From: Deefgea chitinilytica
GTDB lineage: Bacteria > Pseudomonadota > Gammaproteobacteria > Burkholderiales > Chitinibacteraceae
DNA length: 64,000 nucleotides
Assembly (NCBI RefSeq): GCF_016881405.1
Contig: NZ_WOFE01000001.1
Coordinates: forward strand, 310,001-374,000
Reading direction: 5' to 3'
This document shows, piece by piece, positions 19,730 through 30,712 of the stretch. Position numbers and translations under genes: made by a program. A model generated the notes under the pieces. It did not search any database. It saw nothing but the letters and a program-made list of their open reading frames with translations, and had not been told where the DNA came from. Positions within the stretch are counted from its first letter, which is position 1; the number at the start of each line of letters is the position of its first letter.

Positions 19730-19906
19730 ATGTTTGGTAAAGATACGACTTACGTTTCAGAGTACACGCAATTTATTGAAGGTGTTTTGGCAAAAAATCC
19801 AGAGCTCAAACAAGGTCAAATTGACGGCCGTGCTTTGTTGTGGGACAAGGAGCCTATTAATTTGGATGAGCGCAATCGAATTGCGGCATCAACTACTCGC
19901 AAGTAA
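19730..19906 (+). CDS. DUF3460 family small protein
   Basis: 58 residues. The pattern YVSEYTQFIEGVLAKNP...GQIDGRALLWDKEPINLDE matches the DUF3460 family, short proteins of unknown function found almost only in betaproteobacteria. GAGGAG seven nt upstream decides the ATG at 19730 over the ATG at 19724. It is monocistronic with its own terminator. Confidence 0.85.
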   Translation: MFGKDTTYVSEYTQFIEGVLAKNPELKQGQIDGRALLWDKEPINLDERNRIAASTTRK

Positions 19907-19920
19907 GCGAGCTTGAGCGC

Positions 19921-19951
19921 TTAAAACCGCCATCGATGTGGCGGTTTTTTT
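19921..19951 (+). terminator. Rho-independent terminator after the DUF3460 gene
   Basis: AAAACCGCC-ATCGATGT-GGCGGTTTTTTT, 8-bp stem and T7 tail. Confidence 0.88.
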
Positions 19952-20243
19952 GTGGGTAAATGCTTTTGTGGCAAATTGTAACTTTAGCTTATAATTTGTT
20001 GCTGGGTTTGGCTGTGTTTCTGAGTTCCGTGCCCGGCATAACTAAGCTACTATCTTTGTTTTGATTGAGGCTCTCAAACTTGCATGTTGTAAATGACAAT
20101 TCATTTCACAAATTATTGCTTTGTTGCGATGATGGGCACGCTATTAAGTTGGTTTGATATGTCGTGAGTATTTTGCATTATGATAAAGTGAATATACTGC
20201 TGTTAGAAAAACTAACTGAATCGATCATATAGAGAAAGACTGC
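19952..20243. other. Intergenic region upstream of the GGDEF-EAL gene
   Basis: AT-rich, no ORF and no hairpin of note. The promoter of the downstream regulator must be here; nothing convincing can be placed by eye. Confidence 0.5.
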
Positions 20244-23200
20244 GTGTCAAATAACCTTTCTAAGCAGCATTATGAAGAGTCAGGTGACTCTTTTGGCTGG
20301 ATTCGTAAAGTCCTCGTTTTCTTGTTTATCTGCGTGTTTGTTGCTGCCTTGGTGATTCAAGGCGTGTCAACCTGGCGTAGTTATCAGGCTACGCTTGCGA
20401 AGGCTGAGCAGGAGATGCTGTTGCTAGCGCGTGCGTTTGATCAGCATGTTGGTCGCACGATGGAAGGGACGTTGTCAGCGTTAAATACAATCGAGCAGGA
20501 TGAAATTTTTCAATCTTGTTTGGCGGTGCAAGATTCAGCCTGTTTGCATGCTTTTATGCTGCGCTTTGTCGGCCAGTACTCCCAACTGAGTAGCATGGGA
20601 TTGGCAAATAGTAGTGGTGTGTTGACAGCGTCTAGCTTGATGTACCCTGTGAAAACTCACAACTTATCAAGCAGCCAGTTTTTCCGAGTAATTCGCTCTC
20701 GGCCGCAAGCGCCATTTTATATCGCGGAGCAACAAGCCGATCCAACCGGAACCGATTCGATCATTCCATTTGTCACTGGCGTTCTTGATAAAAATTCAAT
20801 TTTCTCTGGGGCGATCATTGCGGGTCTAAATCCGGCTTATTTTCATAAGTTTTATTCATCGATTAATCAAAACCGAGATCTGGTTATTCGCTTATTTCGC
20901 GATGATGGTATTTCCTTGGCGCGCTATCCACGATTAGATGAAGAAATCGGTCGAGATATTTCTCATAAAGAATTTTTTGACCGCGTTTCCAGTGGCACGG
21001 AAAGTGGTGTGTTTTATGAAACCAGCAAGATCGACAATATCACAAGGATTTATGGTTGGCGACGTGTAGAAGGCTGGCCATTAGGTGTTTCGGTTGGCAT
21101 TAATCGCGATGATGTTTTAGCCCCATGGTGGAAAGAAACATTTATCACCATAGGCATGGCGTTTACTTTGCTGTTGGGCGGATCTGCTTTATTAATTTAT
21201 GTTTTGCGCCAGCTTCGCCGTTTAGAAAGAACGGAAGCTGATTTATATTTGACTAAAGTTGCGATTGAGAATGGTGCAGATATGGCAATCTGGCTCGATC
21301 CGGCCGGACATATTCGCTATATCAATGCCACGACTTGTCATCGTTTCGGGTATTCCGAGCAAGATTTAATGTCGATGCGCTTTCGTGATATTAATCCTAA
21401 CTTTAAGCCGGAAAGCTGGCCGAAATTCTGGAATTTATTACGCCAACATCGACATTTATTTGATGAAATTATTTTAAAAACCAGAACTGGTGAAGAATTT
21501 CCGTGTGAAGTTCATTCCAATTATATTTTATTTAAAGGCCAAGAATACAATTGTGCTGTTGTTCGCGATATTTCTGAACGTCGCATGCAAGAAGAGGCAA
21601 TTGTTAAATCAGAACAGCAACTTCGTTTAGCGCTTGAAGCATCTAGCACCGGTTTATTCGATATGCCATTAGATGGTCGCCGTACTGCAATTACCAGCCC
21701 TGAGTATGATCGATTGCTGGGTTATCAGCCCGGAGAGCTAGTTGAAACATTTGATAAATGGAAAGACCAACTGCACCCGAATGATAGAGAGCAGGCTGTT
21801 TCTGCATATCGAGATTATTATGTTGGTAATTCAGCGCAATTTGCTGTTGAGTTTCGTCGCAAGATAAAATTAGGCGATTTTCGTTGGTTTCAAACACGCG
21901 GTAAATTTGTTGATTTTGATGCCCGTGGTAAACCAAGCCGTTTAATTGGTACGATGACCGATATTACCGAGCGTAAAGAGGCGCAAGATCGGATTACTGA
22001 ACTTGCTAATTTTGATACGGTAACGGGTTTAGCTAATCGCAATTTATTGCGGGATGAGTTGCGGCTAGCGGTTGCCAATGCTGAAAAACATAATACGCAA
22101 TTGGCTGTGTTATTTTTAGATTTGGATCGTTTTAAAACCATCAATGATTCATTAGGTCATTCGGCTGGTGATATGGTGTTGGCGCAAGTAGCTGGGCGTT
22201 TACGGCAAATTGTCGGTAAGCAAGATATATTATCCCGCTTAGGCGGTGATGAATTTGTCTTGGTGTTGGCTGATTTGCCAAATCCCTTGGTCGCAGGAAA
22301 TATTGCCGACCGAATTTTATCGTCTTTTCATGATTCGTTTTCATTGGATGCGGGCAATTTTGCGACGTCGACTTCGATTGGTATCAGCGTGTTTCCTGAT
22401 GATGGCCGAGATCCAGACGTTTTAATTAAAAACGCTGATGTGGCGATGTATCAGGCCAAGGCGAGTGGCCGTAATAACTATCAATTTTTTACGGCAGATA
22501 TGAACGCACGAGCGTCAGAGCGCTTGATTTTAGAAACCAGTATGCGCAGGGCTCTGGAAAATAACGAGTTTGAGGTGTATTTCCAACCTCAGGTGAGCCT
22601 AAAAACTGGCTGTATTATTGGTGCGGAAGCGCTGATTCGATGGAATCACCCTGAGAAAGGTCTGATTTCGCCATCTAAATTTATTCCAATTGCTGAAGAA
22701 TCACGCTTAATTGTGCCGATAGGGAATTGGGTGATGCAAGAGGCTTGTCGGATCGCTGCTGGCTGGCAGCAAGCAGGGTTGCCGCCCATTACAATTGCGG
22801 TGAATGTTTCTCCATTGCAATTGCATCAAGCCAATTTACTCGAGCTGATTCAAAGTGCGCTTGATAATGCTGGTTTACCTGCGAAATATCTAGAAATTGA
22901 AGTGACCGAGTCGGTGGTGATGCAAGAAGTTGAGCAGGTCATGCTGACTTTGCAAGGCATTAAGCGATTGGGGGTGAAGTTGTCCCTAGATGATTTTGGG
23001 ACTGGATATTCAAGCTTGGCGTACCTAAAACGATTTGCGTTTGACAAGCTAAAGGTCGATCAAAGTTTTGTACGAGATATTAGTACCGACGCTAATGACG
23101 CCGCGATTGTGATGGCGATTATTGGTTTAGGTAAAACTTTGGGAATGTCGGTATTGGCTGAAGGGGTAGAAATGCAGCCACAGCTAGAGTTTTTATCTGC

Positions 23201-23309
23201 GGCGGGCACCGATTCGATTCAGGGGTATTTATTTAGCCGACCGATCACCGCTGCGGCATTTCAGTTGATGCAAGAACAAAATAAAACTTTGCTACTTCAT
23301 CCTCAGTGA
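20244..23309 (+). CDS. Membrane sensor with PAS-PAS-GGDEF-EAL (c-di-GMP turnover)
   Basis: 1021 residues starting with GTG. TM1 (about 23-43), a periplasmic sensor region of about 250 residues (probably Cache-like), TM2 (about 297-320), PAS (about 330-445), PAS with a PAC-like end (about 455-580), GGDEF (about 585-750) and EAL (about 765-1010). The GGDEF motif is intact (RLGGDEF, 667-671), but the inhibitory I-site RxxD reads GKQD. The EAL domain is intact (EALIRW at 795-800, then DDFGTGYSS and the DQSFVRD loop), so phosphodiesterase activity is likely and cyclase activity possible. AGAAAG precedes the GTG. It stands alone. Confidence 0.93.
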   Translation: MSNNLSKQHYEESGDSFGWIRKVLVFLFICVFVAALVIQGVSTWRSYQATLAKAEQEMLLLARAFDQHVGRTMEGTLSALNTIEQDEIFQSCLAVQDSACLHAFMLRFVGQYSQLSSMGLANSSGVLTASSLMYPVKTHNLSSSQFFRVIRSRPQAPFYIAEQQADPTGTDSIIPFVTGVLDKNSIFSGAIIAGLNPAYFHKFYSSINQNRDLVIRLFRDDGISLARYPRLDEEIGRDISHKEFFDRVSSGTESGVFYETSKIDNITRIYGWRRVEGWPLGVSVGINRDDVLAPWWKETFITIGMAFTLLLGGSALLIYVLRQLRRLERTEADLYLTKVAIENGADMAIWLDPAGHIRYINATTCHRFGYSEQDLMSMRFRDINPNFKPESWPKFWNLLRQHRHLFDEIILKTRTGEEFPCEVHSNYILFKGQEYNCAVVRDISERRMQEEAIVKSEQQLRLALEASSTGLFDMPLDGRRTAITSPEYDRLLGYQPGELVETFDKWKDQLHPNDREQAVSAYRDYYVGNSAQFAVEFRRKIKLGDFRWFQTRGKFVDFDARGKPSRLIGTMTDITERKEAQDRITELANFDTVTGLANRNLLRDELRLAVANAEKHNTQLAVLFLDLDRFKTINDSLGHSAGDMVLAQVAGRLRQIVGKQDILSRLGGDEFVLVLADLPNPLVAGNIADRILSSFHDSFSLDAGNFATSTSIGISVFPDDGRDPDVLIKNADVAMYQAKASGRNNYQFFTADMNARASERLILETSMRRALENNEFEVYFQPQVSLKTGCIIGAEALIRWNHPEKGLISPSKFIPIAEESRLIVPIGNWVMQEACRIAAGWQQAGLPPITIAVNVSPLQLHQANLLELIQSALDNAGLPAKYLEIEVTESVVMQEVEQVMLTLQGIKRLGVKLSLDDFGTGYSSLAYLKRFAFDKLKVDQSFVRDISTDANDAAIVMAIIGLGKTLGMSVLAEGVEMQPQLEFLSAAGTDSIQGYLFSRPITAAAFQLMQEQNKTLLLHPQ

Positions 23310-23325
23310 GGGGAATACCCCTCAC
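23306..23325. terminator. Perfect hairpin between convergent genes
   Basis: GTGAGGGG-AATA-CCCCTCAC, 8-bp GC-rich stem overlapping the stop codon of the GGDEF-EAL gene and 5 nt from the stop of the acyl-CoA-binding gene. No long U-tract, so it may act as a 3'-end stabiliser rather than a classical terminator. Confidence 0.5.
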
Positions 23326-23329
23326 CAGT

Positions 23330-23596
23330 TTATTCATCGTTAGCTTTTAATTCTTCAACTAGAGCAATATACCCCTGCATAGCATCTTGATTGCTCATTC
23401 CTGCTAGTTTGGCCCAAGCATCATATTTTGCTTGGGCAACAAATTGAATGGCCGAAGGGCGTTCGCCCGATACATCGCCCTCACTTCCTTGTTTATATAA
23501 GGCGTATAGCTTGAGCTTGGTTTGTACATCGGGTGCATCATTTAAATTTACTACTTCATCTTGTGCGGTTTTAAACCGTGTAGCTAAATCACTCAT
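23330..23596 (-). CDS. Acyl-CoA-binding protein (ACBP)
   Basis: 88 residues, the length of a stand-alone ACBP. Four-helix pattern with the family signature LKLYALYKQGSEGDVSGERPS and AKYDAWAKLAGMSNQDAMQGYI, including the Tyr and Lys residues that hold CoA. ACBPs bind long-chain acyl-CoA in the cytosol. They are universal in eukaryotes and patchy in bacteria, where several beta- and gammaproteobacteria carry one. It is monocistronic and convergent with the c-di-GMP gene. Confidence 0.9.
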   Translation of the reverse strand: MSDLATRFKTAQDEVVNLNDAPDVQTKLKLYALYKQGSEGDVSGERPSAIQFVAQAKYDAWAKLAGMSNQDAMQGYIALVEELKANDE

Positions 23597-23708
23597 GATT
23601 CTTCCTTTTGAAACGATCGTTTGAAATTGCGCGTTTAGTATAGACTGAGAACAGCTAATTTTCCAACTATGCTGAGAGCAGCGCTCACATTACATCGGAG
23701 AGTCCATC

Positions 23709-24584
23709 ATGCATGTACCGCAATATCTTGCGTATTTGAATGGCGAGTTTGCACCGCTGGATCAATTAAAAATATCTGTTTTGGATCGTGGTTTTTTATT
23801 TGGTGATGGCGTCTATGAAATGATTCCGGTTTATAGCCGGGTGGTCTTTCGTTTGGATGAGCATTTATCTCGGCTTGAGCAAAATTTAGCCGCGATTGGT
23901 ATTCCAAATCCACATTCGCGAGAAGCATGGCGGGAGTTGGTTTTATCTTTAGTGGCGCAGCAAACTTTTGATGATCAATCGATCTATTTGCAAGTTTCAC
24001 GCGGGCCGGCTTTTCCGCGTAATCATGCTTTTCCAGCGGAAGTGTCACCGACTGTTTTTATATTTGCCGATCAACTAGAAGCGCCTGCCACGGTCTTGAC
24101 CGAGCAAGGCGTGAGTGCGGTTACTGCCACTGATGTGCGATGGCTGCGCTGCAATATTAAAGCCATCTCCTTACTTGCGAATGTACTCGCCAAGCAGCAA
24201 GCAGCCGATGCAGGCGTTGCAGAAACGATTTTATTGCGGGATGGCTTGCTGATCGAAGGTGCGGCAAGCAATATTTTTATCGTAAAAACAGGCATAATCT
24301 ATGCCCCCGCGCCATCTGAGTTGATGCTGACTGGGATAACCTATGATTTGTTGATCGAGCTGGCGGGGCAATATGGCTTACCTTTGCAATTAGGTGATGT
24401 GACGGAAGCGATGTTGCGGCAAGCCGATGAAGTGTGGCTGACATCGTCATCGAAAGAAATTCTCGCAATTGTGTTACTCGATGGTCAGCCAGTAGGAAAT
24501 GGGCAAGTTGGCCCCATATATAAAAAAATGCTTGGGTTTTATCAGGAATTTAAGCGGACGGTCATGCGCCGTCGCATTGATTAA
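23709..24584 (+). CDS. dat: D-amino-acid aminotransferase (class IV)
   Basis: 291 residues. Fold-type IV PLP enzyme: LDRGFLFGDGVYE near the N-terminus, PLP-lysine in NIKAISLLANVLAKQQA (about Lys150), and VAETILLRDGLLIEGAASNIFIV with the PLP phosphate loop. It interconverts D-alanine and D-glutamate type substrates for peptidoglycan; branched-chain aminotransferases and aminodeoxychorismate lyase share the fold, but the motif order fits D-aminotransferases best. GGAGAG before the ATG. It leads the dat-ybeD-lipB-lipA set. Confidence 0.87.
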   Translation: MHVPQYLAYLNGEFAPLDQLKISVLDRGFLFGDGVYEMIPVYSRVVFRLDEHLSRLEQNLAAIGIPNPHSREAWRELVLSLVAQQTFDDQSIYLQVSRGPAFPRNHAFPAEVSPTVFIFADQLEAPATVLTEQGVSAVTATDVRWLRCNIKAISLLANVLAKQQAADAGVAETILLRDGLLIEGAASNIFIVKTGIIYAPAPSELMLTGITYDLLIELAGQYGLPLQLGDVTEAMLRQADEVWLTSSSKEILAIVLLDGQPVGNGQVGPIYKKMLGFYQEFKRTVMRRRID

Positions 24585-24708
24585 ATAAGTTGCAGGTATA
24601 GCGTATGCCAGCAAGGCCGTCAAGCCCAACATAGTACAGCGGGCAACCGCTGCGGGGCTGCGTTGCGCTGCCCTAAGTAGTATGAATAATCGATTGGAGT
24701 AATTAGGC

Positions 24709-25008
24709 ATGGTTGGATTTACCGATATTCCGAGTCAAAAGCTCGAAGATTTAGTGACGTTTCCGGTGTTGATTCCCGTTAAAGCAGTCAGCCACAAAAA
24801 CATTGCGCAAGACACGTTTGTGCAAGAAATATTGCAAGTAACTATTTTGCATGTGCCTGATTTTGAGGAAGAAAAAATTGAAATCCGCGCCTCAAGTAGC
24901 GGCAACTACCACGCATTAACTTTGATGGTTACGTTTGAGCATGTCGATCAAGTGCACGCGCTTGATGCTGCACTGCGCGCGCATCCTATGGTTCGTATGG
25001 TGCTTTAA
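24709..25008 (+). CDS. ybeD: YbeD/DUF493 family protein
   Basis: 99 residues with an ACT-like fold: FPVLIPVKAVSHKN at the start, EIEIRASSSGNYHALTLMVTFEHVDQVHALDAALRAHPMVRMVL at the end. The gene stands directly before lipB in many proteobacteria and is suspected to affect lipoate or allosteric control; the function is unproven. The TAA is followed immediately by the lipB GTG. The 124-nt gap before it holds a GC-rich patch (24630-24675) with small hairpins but no gene. Confidence 0.9.
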   Translation: MVGFTDIPSQKLEDLVTFPVLIPVKAVSHKNIAQDTFVQEILQVTILHVPDFEEEKIEIRASSSGNYHALTLMVTFEHVDQVHALDAALRAHPMVRMVL

Positions 25009-25665
25009 GTGGCTGATGTGATTACAAATGTGATCGTCAAACAGCTAGGGCAGGTTGACTATTTACCAACGTTTGAAGCGATGCAAGCGTTTACCGTAAA
25101 TCGTGATGCCAGCACGCCCGATGAATTGTGGTTGCTGGAGCATCCGCCCGTGTTTACGCAAGGTTTGGCGGGCAAACCGGAGCATATTCTGCAAACTAGT
25201 GATATACCGATTGTGCAGATTGATCGTGGAGGGCAAGTCACTTATCACGGGCCGGGGCAATTGGTTGCGTATTTGTTGCTTGATTTACGGCGGCATAAAT
25301 TGGGTGTGCGTGATTTGGTGCGTTTGCTGGAAAATAGCGTGATTGGTGTGCTCGCTGAAGACGGCATAGATGCGTATGGCAAAGTGGATGCGCCGGGCGT
25401 GTACGTTCAGCTCAAGAATGAATGGGGTGAATACGAAGCTAAAATTGCCAGCTTGGGCTTACGGATTAAAAACGGCTGCTGCTATCACGGCTTGGCCTTG
25501 AATGTAAGCATGGATTTGGCTCCATTTTCCTTGATTAATCCCTGTGGTTACCAAGGTTTACAAGTCACACGGATGGTGGATTTAGGGATTAACAAGACAC
25601 CTGCCGATTTGTTCGGTAAAATGGCGGACAAAATTCTTCAACAAATCAAGCAATTACCCGTATAA
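25009..25665 (+). CDS. lipB: Octanoyl-[acyl-carrier-protein]:protein N-octanoyltransferase
   Basis: 218 residues, GTG start directly after the ybeD stop. LipB motifs: [32 protein letters not shown], catalytic Lys145 in [10 protein letters not shown] and Cys179 in LINPCGYQG. It moves octanoate from ACP to lipoyl domains in the cytoplasm. The product is the substrate of LipA, encoded 22 nt downstream. Confidence 0.97.
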   Translation: MADVITNVIVKQLGQVDYLPTFEAMQAFTVNRDASTPDELWLLEHPPVFTQGLAGKPEHILQTSDIPIVQIDRGGQVTYHGPGQLVAYLLLDLRRHKLGVRDLVRLLENSVIGVLAEDGIDAYGKVDAPGVYVQLKNEWGEYEAKIASLGLRIKNGCCYHGLALNVSMDLAPFSLINPCGYQGLQVTRMVDLGINKTPADLFGKMADKILQQIKQLPV

Positions 25666-25687
25666 ATAGTGCGGTAATTCGGACGCT

Positions 25688-26698
25688 ATGACAGAACAAA
25701 TCACAGATCAAATCAAAGACGTGGCTGCTGGCGCGACGCCGGCGGCAAAACCCGCTTCAAAAGAAGTTGGTGTGAAACTCAAAGGCGAAGCTAAAACCGC
25801 CCGCATCCCGATTAAAATTGTTCAGCTCGAAACCAAAATCAAAAAACCGGAATGGATTCGCGTACAAGCTGCCAGCCATAATAGCCGCTTTTACGAAATC
25901 AAAGAAATTCTGCGTGAACAAAAATTGCATACTGTCTGCGAAGAAGCAACTTGCCCAAATATTGGCGAGTGCTTTGGAAAGGGCACGGCAACTTTCATGA
26001 TTATGGGCGACATCTGTACCCGTCGTTGTCCGTTCTGTGATGTGGGGCATGGTCGTCCGAATCCACTCGATGCAAACGAGCCACGCCATTTGGGTGAAAC
26101 CATTGCCGCGTTGAAATTGAAGTACGTGGTGATTACCTCGGTGGATCGTGATGATTTGCGTGATGGCGGTGCAGCGCACTTTGCTGAGTGCATCCAAAAA
26201 ACCCGTGAATTGAGCCCGGCGACACAGATTGAAGTGTTGGTGCCCGATTTCCGCGGTCGGATGGAATTGGCGTTGTCGATTTTTAAAGACGCATTGCCTG
26301 ACGTACTCAACCATAATTTGGAAACCGCGCCACGCCTTTACAAGCAAGCGCGCCCGGGCTCGGATTACCAGCATTCGCTCGACTTACTTAAAGAGTTTAA
26401 GCGTTTGTATCCACACGTGAACACCAAGTCCGGCATTATGGTCGGTTTGGGTGAAACGGATGAAGAAGTGTTCCAAGTCATGGAAGACATGCGCGCGCAC
26501 GATATCGATATGATTACGATTGGCCAGTATTTACAGCCATCGAACGGGCATTTGCCAGTGTTGCGCTATGTGCATCCGGATCAATTCAAAGTCTTTGAAA
26601 AGCGTGCTTATGAGCTAGGCTTTAAACATGCCGCCGTTGGCGCGATGGTACGCAGTTCATACCATGCTGACCAGCAAGCGCATAATGCTGGCGTTTGA
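25688..26698 (+). CDS. lipA: Lipoyl synthase
   Basis: 336 residues. An Ala/Lys-rich N-terminal extension (about 1-50) precedes the radical SAM core. The auxiliary cluster cysteines are C84, C89 and C95 ([12 protein letters not shown]); the radical SAM cluster is C110-x3-C114-x2-C117; the C-terminal RSSYHADQQ contains the conserved serine of the RSSY motif. It inserts two sulphurs into octanoyl-lysine. It completes the lipB-lipA pair and is closed by a strong terminator. Confidence 0.98.
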   Translation: MTEQITDQIKDVAAGATPAAKPASKEVGVKLKGEAKTARIPIKIVQLETKIKKPEWIRVQAASHNSRFYEIKEILREQKLHTVCEEATCPNIGECFGKGTATFMIMGDICTRRCPFCDVGHGRPNPLDANEPRHLGETIAALKLKYVVITSVDRDDLRDGGAAHFAECIQKTRELSPATQIEVLVPDFRGRMELALSIFKDALPDVLNHNLETAPRLYKQARPGSDYQHSLDLLKEFKRLYPHVNTKSGIMVGLGETDEEVFQVMEDMRAHDIDMITIGQYLQPSNGHLPVLRYVHPDQFKVFEKRAYELGFKHAAVGAMVRSSYHADQQAHNAGV

Positions 26699-26710
26699 TT
26701 TTTAGTGATT

Positions 26711-26744
26711 GAAAAAAACGGAGCCAGTGTGCTCCGTTTTTTTA
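26711..26744 (+). terminator. Rho-independent terminator after lipA
   Basis: AAAAACGGAGC-CAGTGT-GCTCCGTTTTTTT, 10-11-bp stem with T7. Confidence 0.92.
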
Positions 26745-26746
26745 TT

Positions 26747-26793
26747 GGGTATGTATTTCTGGCCTTTAATTGTAAAGGACTTTGTACATATAC
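26747..26793 (+). repeat. 47-bp GGGTAT...ATAC element, copy 2
   Basis: Begins GGGTATGTAT, ends ACATATAC, with inner arms CCTTTA/TAAAGG. It begins 2 nt after the lipA terminator and ends 14 nt before the thioesterase ATG, so it lies in the leader of that gene. Confidence 0.7.
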
Positions 26794-26807
26794 ATAGGGT
26801 GGCTTTG

Positions 26808-27266
26808 ATGCGTGACTTACCTAAACATCAGTTAACAATGACGGTGCTGATGACGCCTGATATGGCTAACTTTTCTGGCAAAGTGCATGGTGGTGCTTTG
26901 TTAAAGCAGCTGGATCAAGTGGCCTATGCCTGCGCTAGTCGCTATGCGGGCGCGTATGCGGTGACTTTATCGGTGGATCAGGTGACGTTCAAGCAGCCGA
27001 TTTTTGTCGGTGAATTAGTGCATTTTTTCGCCAGCGTTAATTACACTGGCCGTACTTCGATGGAAATTGGCATTCGGGTCGTTGCTGAGAACATTCGCGA
27101 ACAAACCGAGCGACATACCAATAGTTGCTATTTCACCATGGTGGCAATGACCGAAGAAGGAAAACCGCTGCAAGTTGAGCCGCTGACACCACAGGATGAA
27201 GATTCAGTTATTCGTTGGGTGCAAGCAGAAGCGCGTCGAGATATTCGTTTGATGCTGAAAAAATAA
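26808..27266 (+). CDS. Acyl-CoA thioesterase (YciA/BFIT-type hotdog)
   Basis: 152 residues from ATG 26808, with AGGG upstream. A longer in-frame ORF from 26709 runs through the lipA terminator and a repeat and is rejected. Hotdog domain: LMTPDMANFSGKVHGGALLKQLDQVAYACASRYAG carries the catalytic Asn/Gly-His pattern of acyl-CoA thioesterases, followed by SVDQVTFKQPIFVGELVHF. It hydrolyses acyl-CoA in the cytoplasm; chain length unknown. Convergent with the ankyrin gene, with only 6 nt between the stops. Confidence 0.88.
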   Translation: MRDLPKHQLTMTVLMTPDMANFSGKVHGGALLKQLDQVAYACASRYAGAYAVTLSVDQVTFKQPIFVGELVHFFASVNYTGRTSMEIGIRVVAENIREQTERHTNSCYFTMVAMTEEGKPLQVEPLTPQDEDSVIRWVQAEARRDIRLMLKK

Positions 27267-27272
27267 CGCGAG

Positions 27273-28184
27273 TTATTTTTGCTTGATCAAACGTTTTTCG
27301 CTAAATAATTTACGGATTGCTAAATTCGGATGCTGCAAACCAATGCTGTAGGCGTTCAGATTGGCTTTATTGCACAGTTCTAGATCAGCATGATGATTGA
27401 TAAGTGCTTGCGATACATGGACATGGCCTTGTTGTAGCGCTTTGTGCAAGGCGGTTTCGCCCTCATTGTCTTGGTGATTGATATTGGCGCCTGCTTCCAT
27501 CAACACCATGACTGCATCGCGCTGCCCGCGTGCAGCAGCTTGAATGAGCGGTGAGCGTCCGGTTTTGCTAAGGCTATTTACATCGGCGGCATGCTCGAGT
27601 AATAACTGCATCACTTCGGCATGACCATTGGCAGCAGCCCAGTGCAGGGCAGTATAGCCGCCAGAGTCTTGGATTTCTGTTGCTGCTTGATTGGCCAGTA
27701 ATAAGCCGACACAGGGCAATTGACCAAATGAGGAAGACCAAATCAGTGGGGTTTTTCCATGGTGGTCGGTTGAATTGATCTTCATTCCTGCTTTTAGAAA
27801 TAAGACCAATTTCATCGTGTCGCCGCGTTCGGCGGCGGCAAAGAAGCTTTTTTTATCGAACGCAATTCCACTTTCTTCTAAGTGTTCACGTGCTTCTTTC
27901 ACGTGACCCCAAACATCGGCATCGGCGCGCCTGTAGCCTAGCTGGCGCTCTTCGTTGGCCTCGATCAGATAAGAAATTTCATTAATGACCGCCGAGGAAA
28001 AACCTTGCCGGTTGCCTCTGTCATCAAGCAGCAAAGTTTGCAGGTAGCTGCTAAAGCTATCACTGTGGCTTGACGCGATGATGAGCTCGAGCACACGTGG
28101 ATGCTGCTGTGCGAGCTGATGCGGATAGCGTGATTCATCGCCATTGACGAGGTTGAGAAGCTGCGGATTCACTGCATGGTCCAA
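27273..28184 (-). CDS. Ankyrin-repeat protein
   Basis: 303 residues without signal peptide. The N-terminal ~115 residues are not recognisable. Then come about five ankyrin repeats (about 120-290): AERGDTMKLVLFLKAG, DHHGKTPLIWSSSFG, GGYTALHWAAANGHAEVMQLLLEHAADVN, GRSPLIQAAARGQRDAVMVLMEAGANIN, GETALHKALQQGHVHVSQALINHHADLE. Probably a cytoplasmic protein-protein interaction module. No partner gene is adjacent, and its stop is 6 nt from that of the convergent thioesterase. Confidence 0.85.
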   Translation of the reverse strand: MDHAVNPQLLNLVNGDESRYPHQLAQQHPRVLELIIASSHSDSFSSYLQTLLLDDRGNRQGFSSAVINEISYLIEANEERQLGYRRADADVWGHVKEAREHLEESGIAFDKKSFFAAAERGDTMKLVLFLKAGMKINSTDHHGKTPLIWSSSFGQLPCVGLLLANQAATEIQDSGGYTALHWAAANGHAEVMQLLLEHAADVNSLSKTGRSPLIQAAARGQRDAVMVLMEAGANINHQDNEGETALHKALQQGHVHVSQALINHHADLELCNKANLNAYSIGLQHPNLAIRKLFSEKRLIKQK

Positions 28185-28305
28185 TAATTTGAAAATCGAC
28201 TATGTTTTGCCAACAAGTGGAAAAGCTTACAGGATGGTGAGAAATGAGGCAATTGAATTTCTGCTTTTGCTTCTCGATCAGCTGCATTGTTTGTGATGTA
28301 AAACA

Positions 28306-28338
28306 AAAAACGCCATCTTGCGATGGCGTTTTTAAAAT
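28306..28338 (-). terminator. Rho-independent terminator after groL
   Basis: Minus strand AAAAACGCCATC-GCAA-GATGGCGTTTTTTG; long stem with a T6 tail, 29 nt after the groL stop. Confidence 0.9.
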
Positions 28339-28366
28339 TAAGCAGTATATCGGCTTATGCCGCTAA

Positions 28367-30079
<1,713 letters not shown>

Positions 30080-30100
30080 TCACAGGCTTACTGCCAACAA

Positions 30101-30385
30101 TTATTCAATTACCGCGAAGATTTCTTCTTCACGTACAACAACTAATTCTTCACCGTCGATTTTGACGCTTTGTGCGTATTTGCCGAGCAAAACTTTATCG
30201 CCAACTTTGACTGACAGCGCTTGAACCGTGCCGTTTTCCAACACTTTGCCTGCGCCAACAGCAATCACTTCACCCATATCTGGTTTTTCAGCTGCGCTAC
30301 CCGCTAAGAGAATGCCAGAAGCGGTTTTAACTTCAGCTTCAACACGTTTAATCACTACGCGGTCATGCAATGGACGAATTTTCAT
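30101..30385 (-). CDS. groS: Co-chaperonin GroES (Hsp10)
   Basis: 94 residues; starts [14 protein letters not shown], mobile loop ETKTASGI-type ([18 protein letters not shown]), and ends [11 protein letters not shown]. It caps GroEL. First gene of the groESL operon; a CIRCE operator lies 78 nt upstream. Confidence 0.99.
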   Translation of the reverse strand: MKIRPLHDRVVIKRVEAEVKTASGILLAGSAAEKPDMGEVIAVGAGKVLENGTVQALSVKVGDKVLLGKYAQSVKIDGEELVVVREEEIFAVIE

Positions 30386-30462
30386 GGGTTAAAACTCCTG
30401 AGTATTGAACAGTCGTTAAATATAAAGATTGTTGCTAACGAGTGAGTTCATCTGTGAACCAT

Positions 30463-30489
30463 TTAGCACTCGACTTGCTTGAGTGCTAA
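30463..30489. promoter_or_regulatory. CIRCE operator of groESL
   Basis: Perfect inverted repeat TTAGCACTC-N9-GAGTGCTAA (30463-30471 and 30481-30489), the HrcA binding site. It predicts heat-shock repression by HrcA, whose gene is not in this window. Confidence 0.97.
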
Positions 30490-30493
30490 ATAG

Positions 30494-30519
30494 TCAGGGC
30501 GAGCGCAACGTATTTCAAG
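30494..30519 (-). promoter_or_regulatory. Possible sigma-32-type promoter of groESL
   Basis: Minus strand CTTGAAA (30519-30513), 13 nt, then CCCTGA (30499-30494) as a weak -10. The -35 is a perfect sigma-32 match, the -10 poor. Start would fall close to the CIRCE operator. Confidence 0.45.
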
Positions 30520-30569
30520 TGCTGATTGTGTTTTTTTTAATTAAAATTGACTGCTTCATCATAGTGTAG

Positions 30570-30616
30570 GGGTATTGCTTTCAAATCCATTATTTACATT
30601 GACTAAAGGACAATAC
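30570..30616 (+). repeat. 47-bp GGGTAT...ATAC element, copy 3
   Basis: Begins GGGTATTGCTTT, ends AAAGGACAATAC. Located between the divergent groESL promoter and the TlpA-family gene. Confidence 0.7.
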
Positions 30617-30712
30617 GTAACAAAAAAATGCGATGCGCTGTGCCATTACTCGCTAACGTCAACAGAACCGAGTCGCTTGTGGTATCTTTGTCGGCTGTCG
30701 AGGGCATGAGCA

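Noticed and set aside
23306-23325. Further 47-bp element at the ACBP end (contains AATACCCC)
   Set aside because: It is an 8-bp GC-rich hairpin with a different length and no GGGTAT-N37-ATAC spacing.
26709-26807. N-terminal extension of the thioesterase gene
   Set aside because: It would run through the lipA terminator and a 47-bp element; ATG 26808 has its own ribosome binding site and fits the family start.
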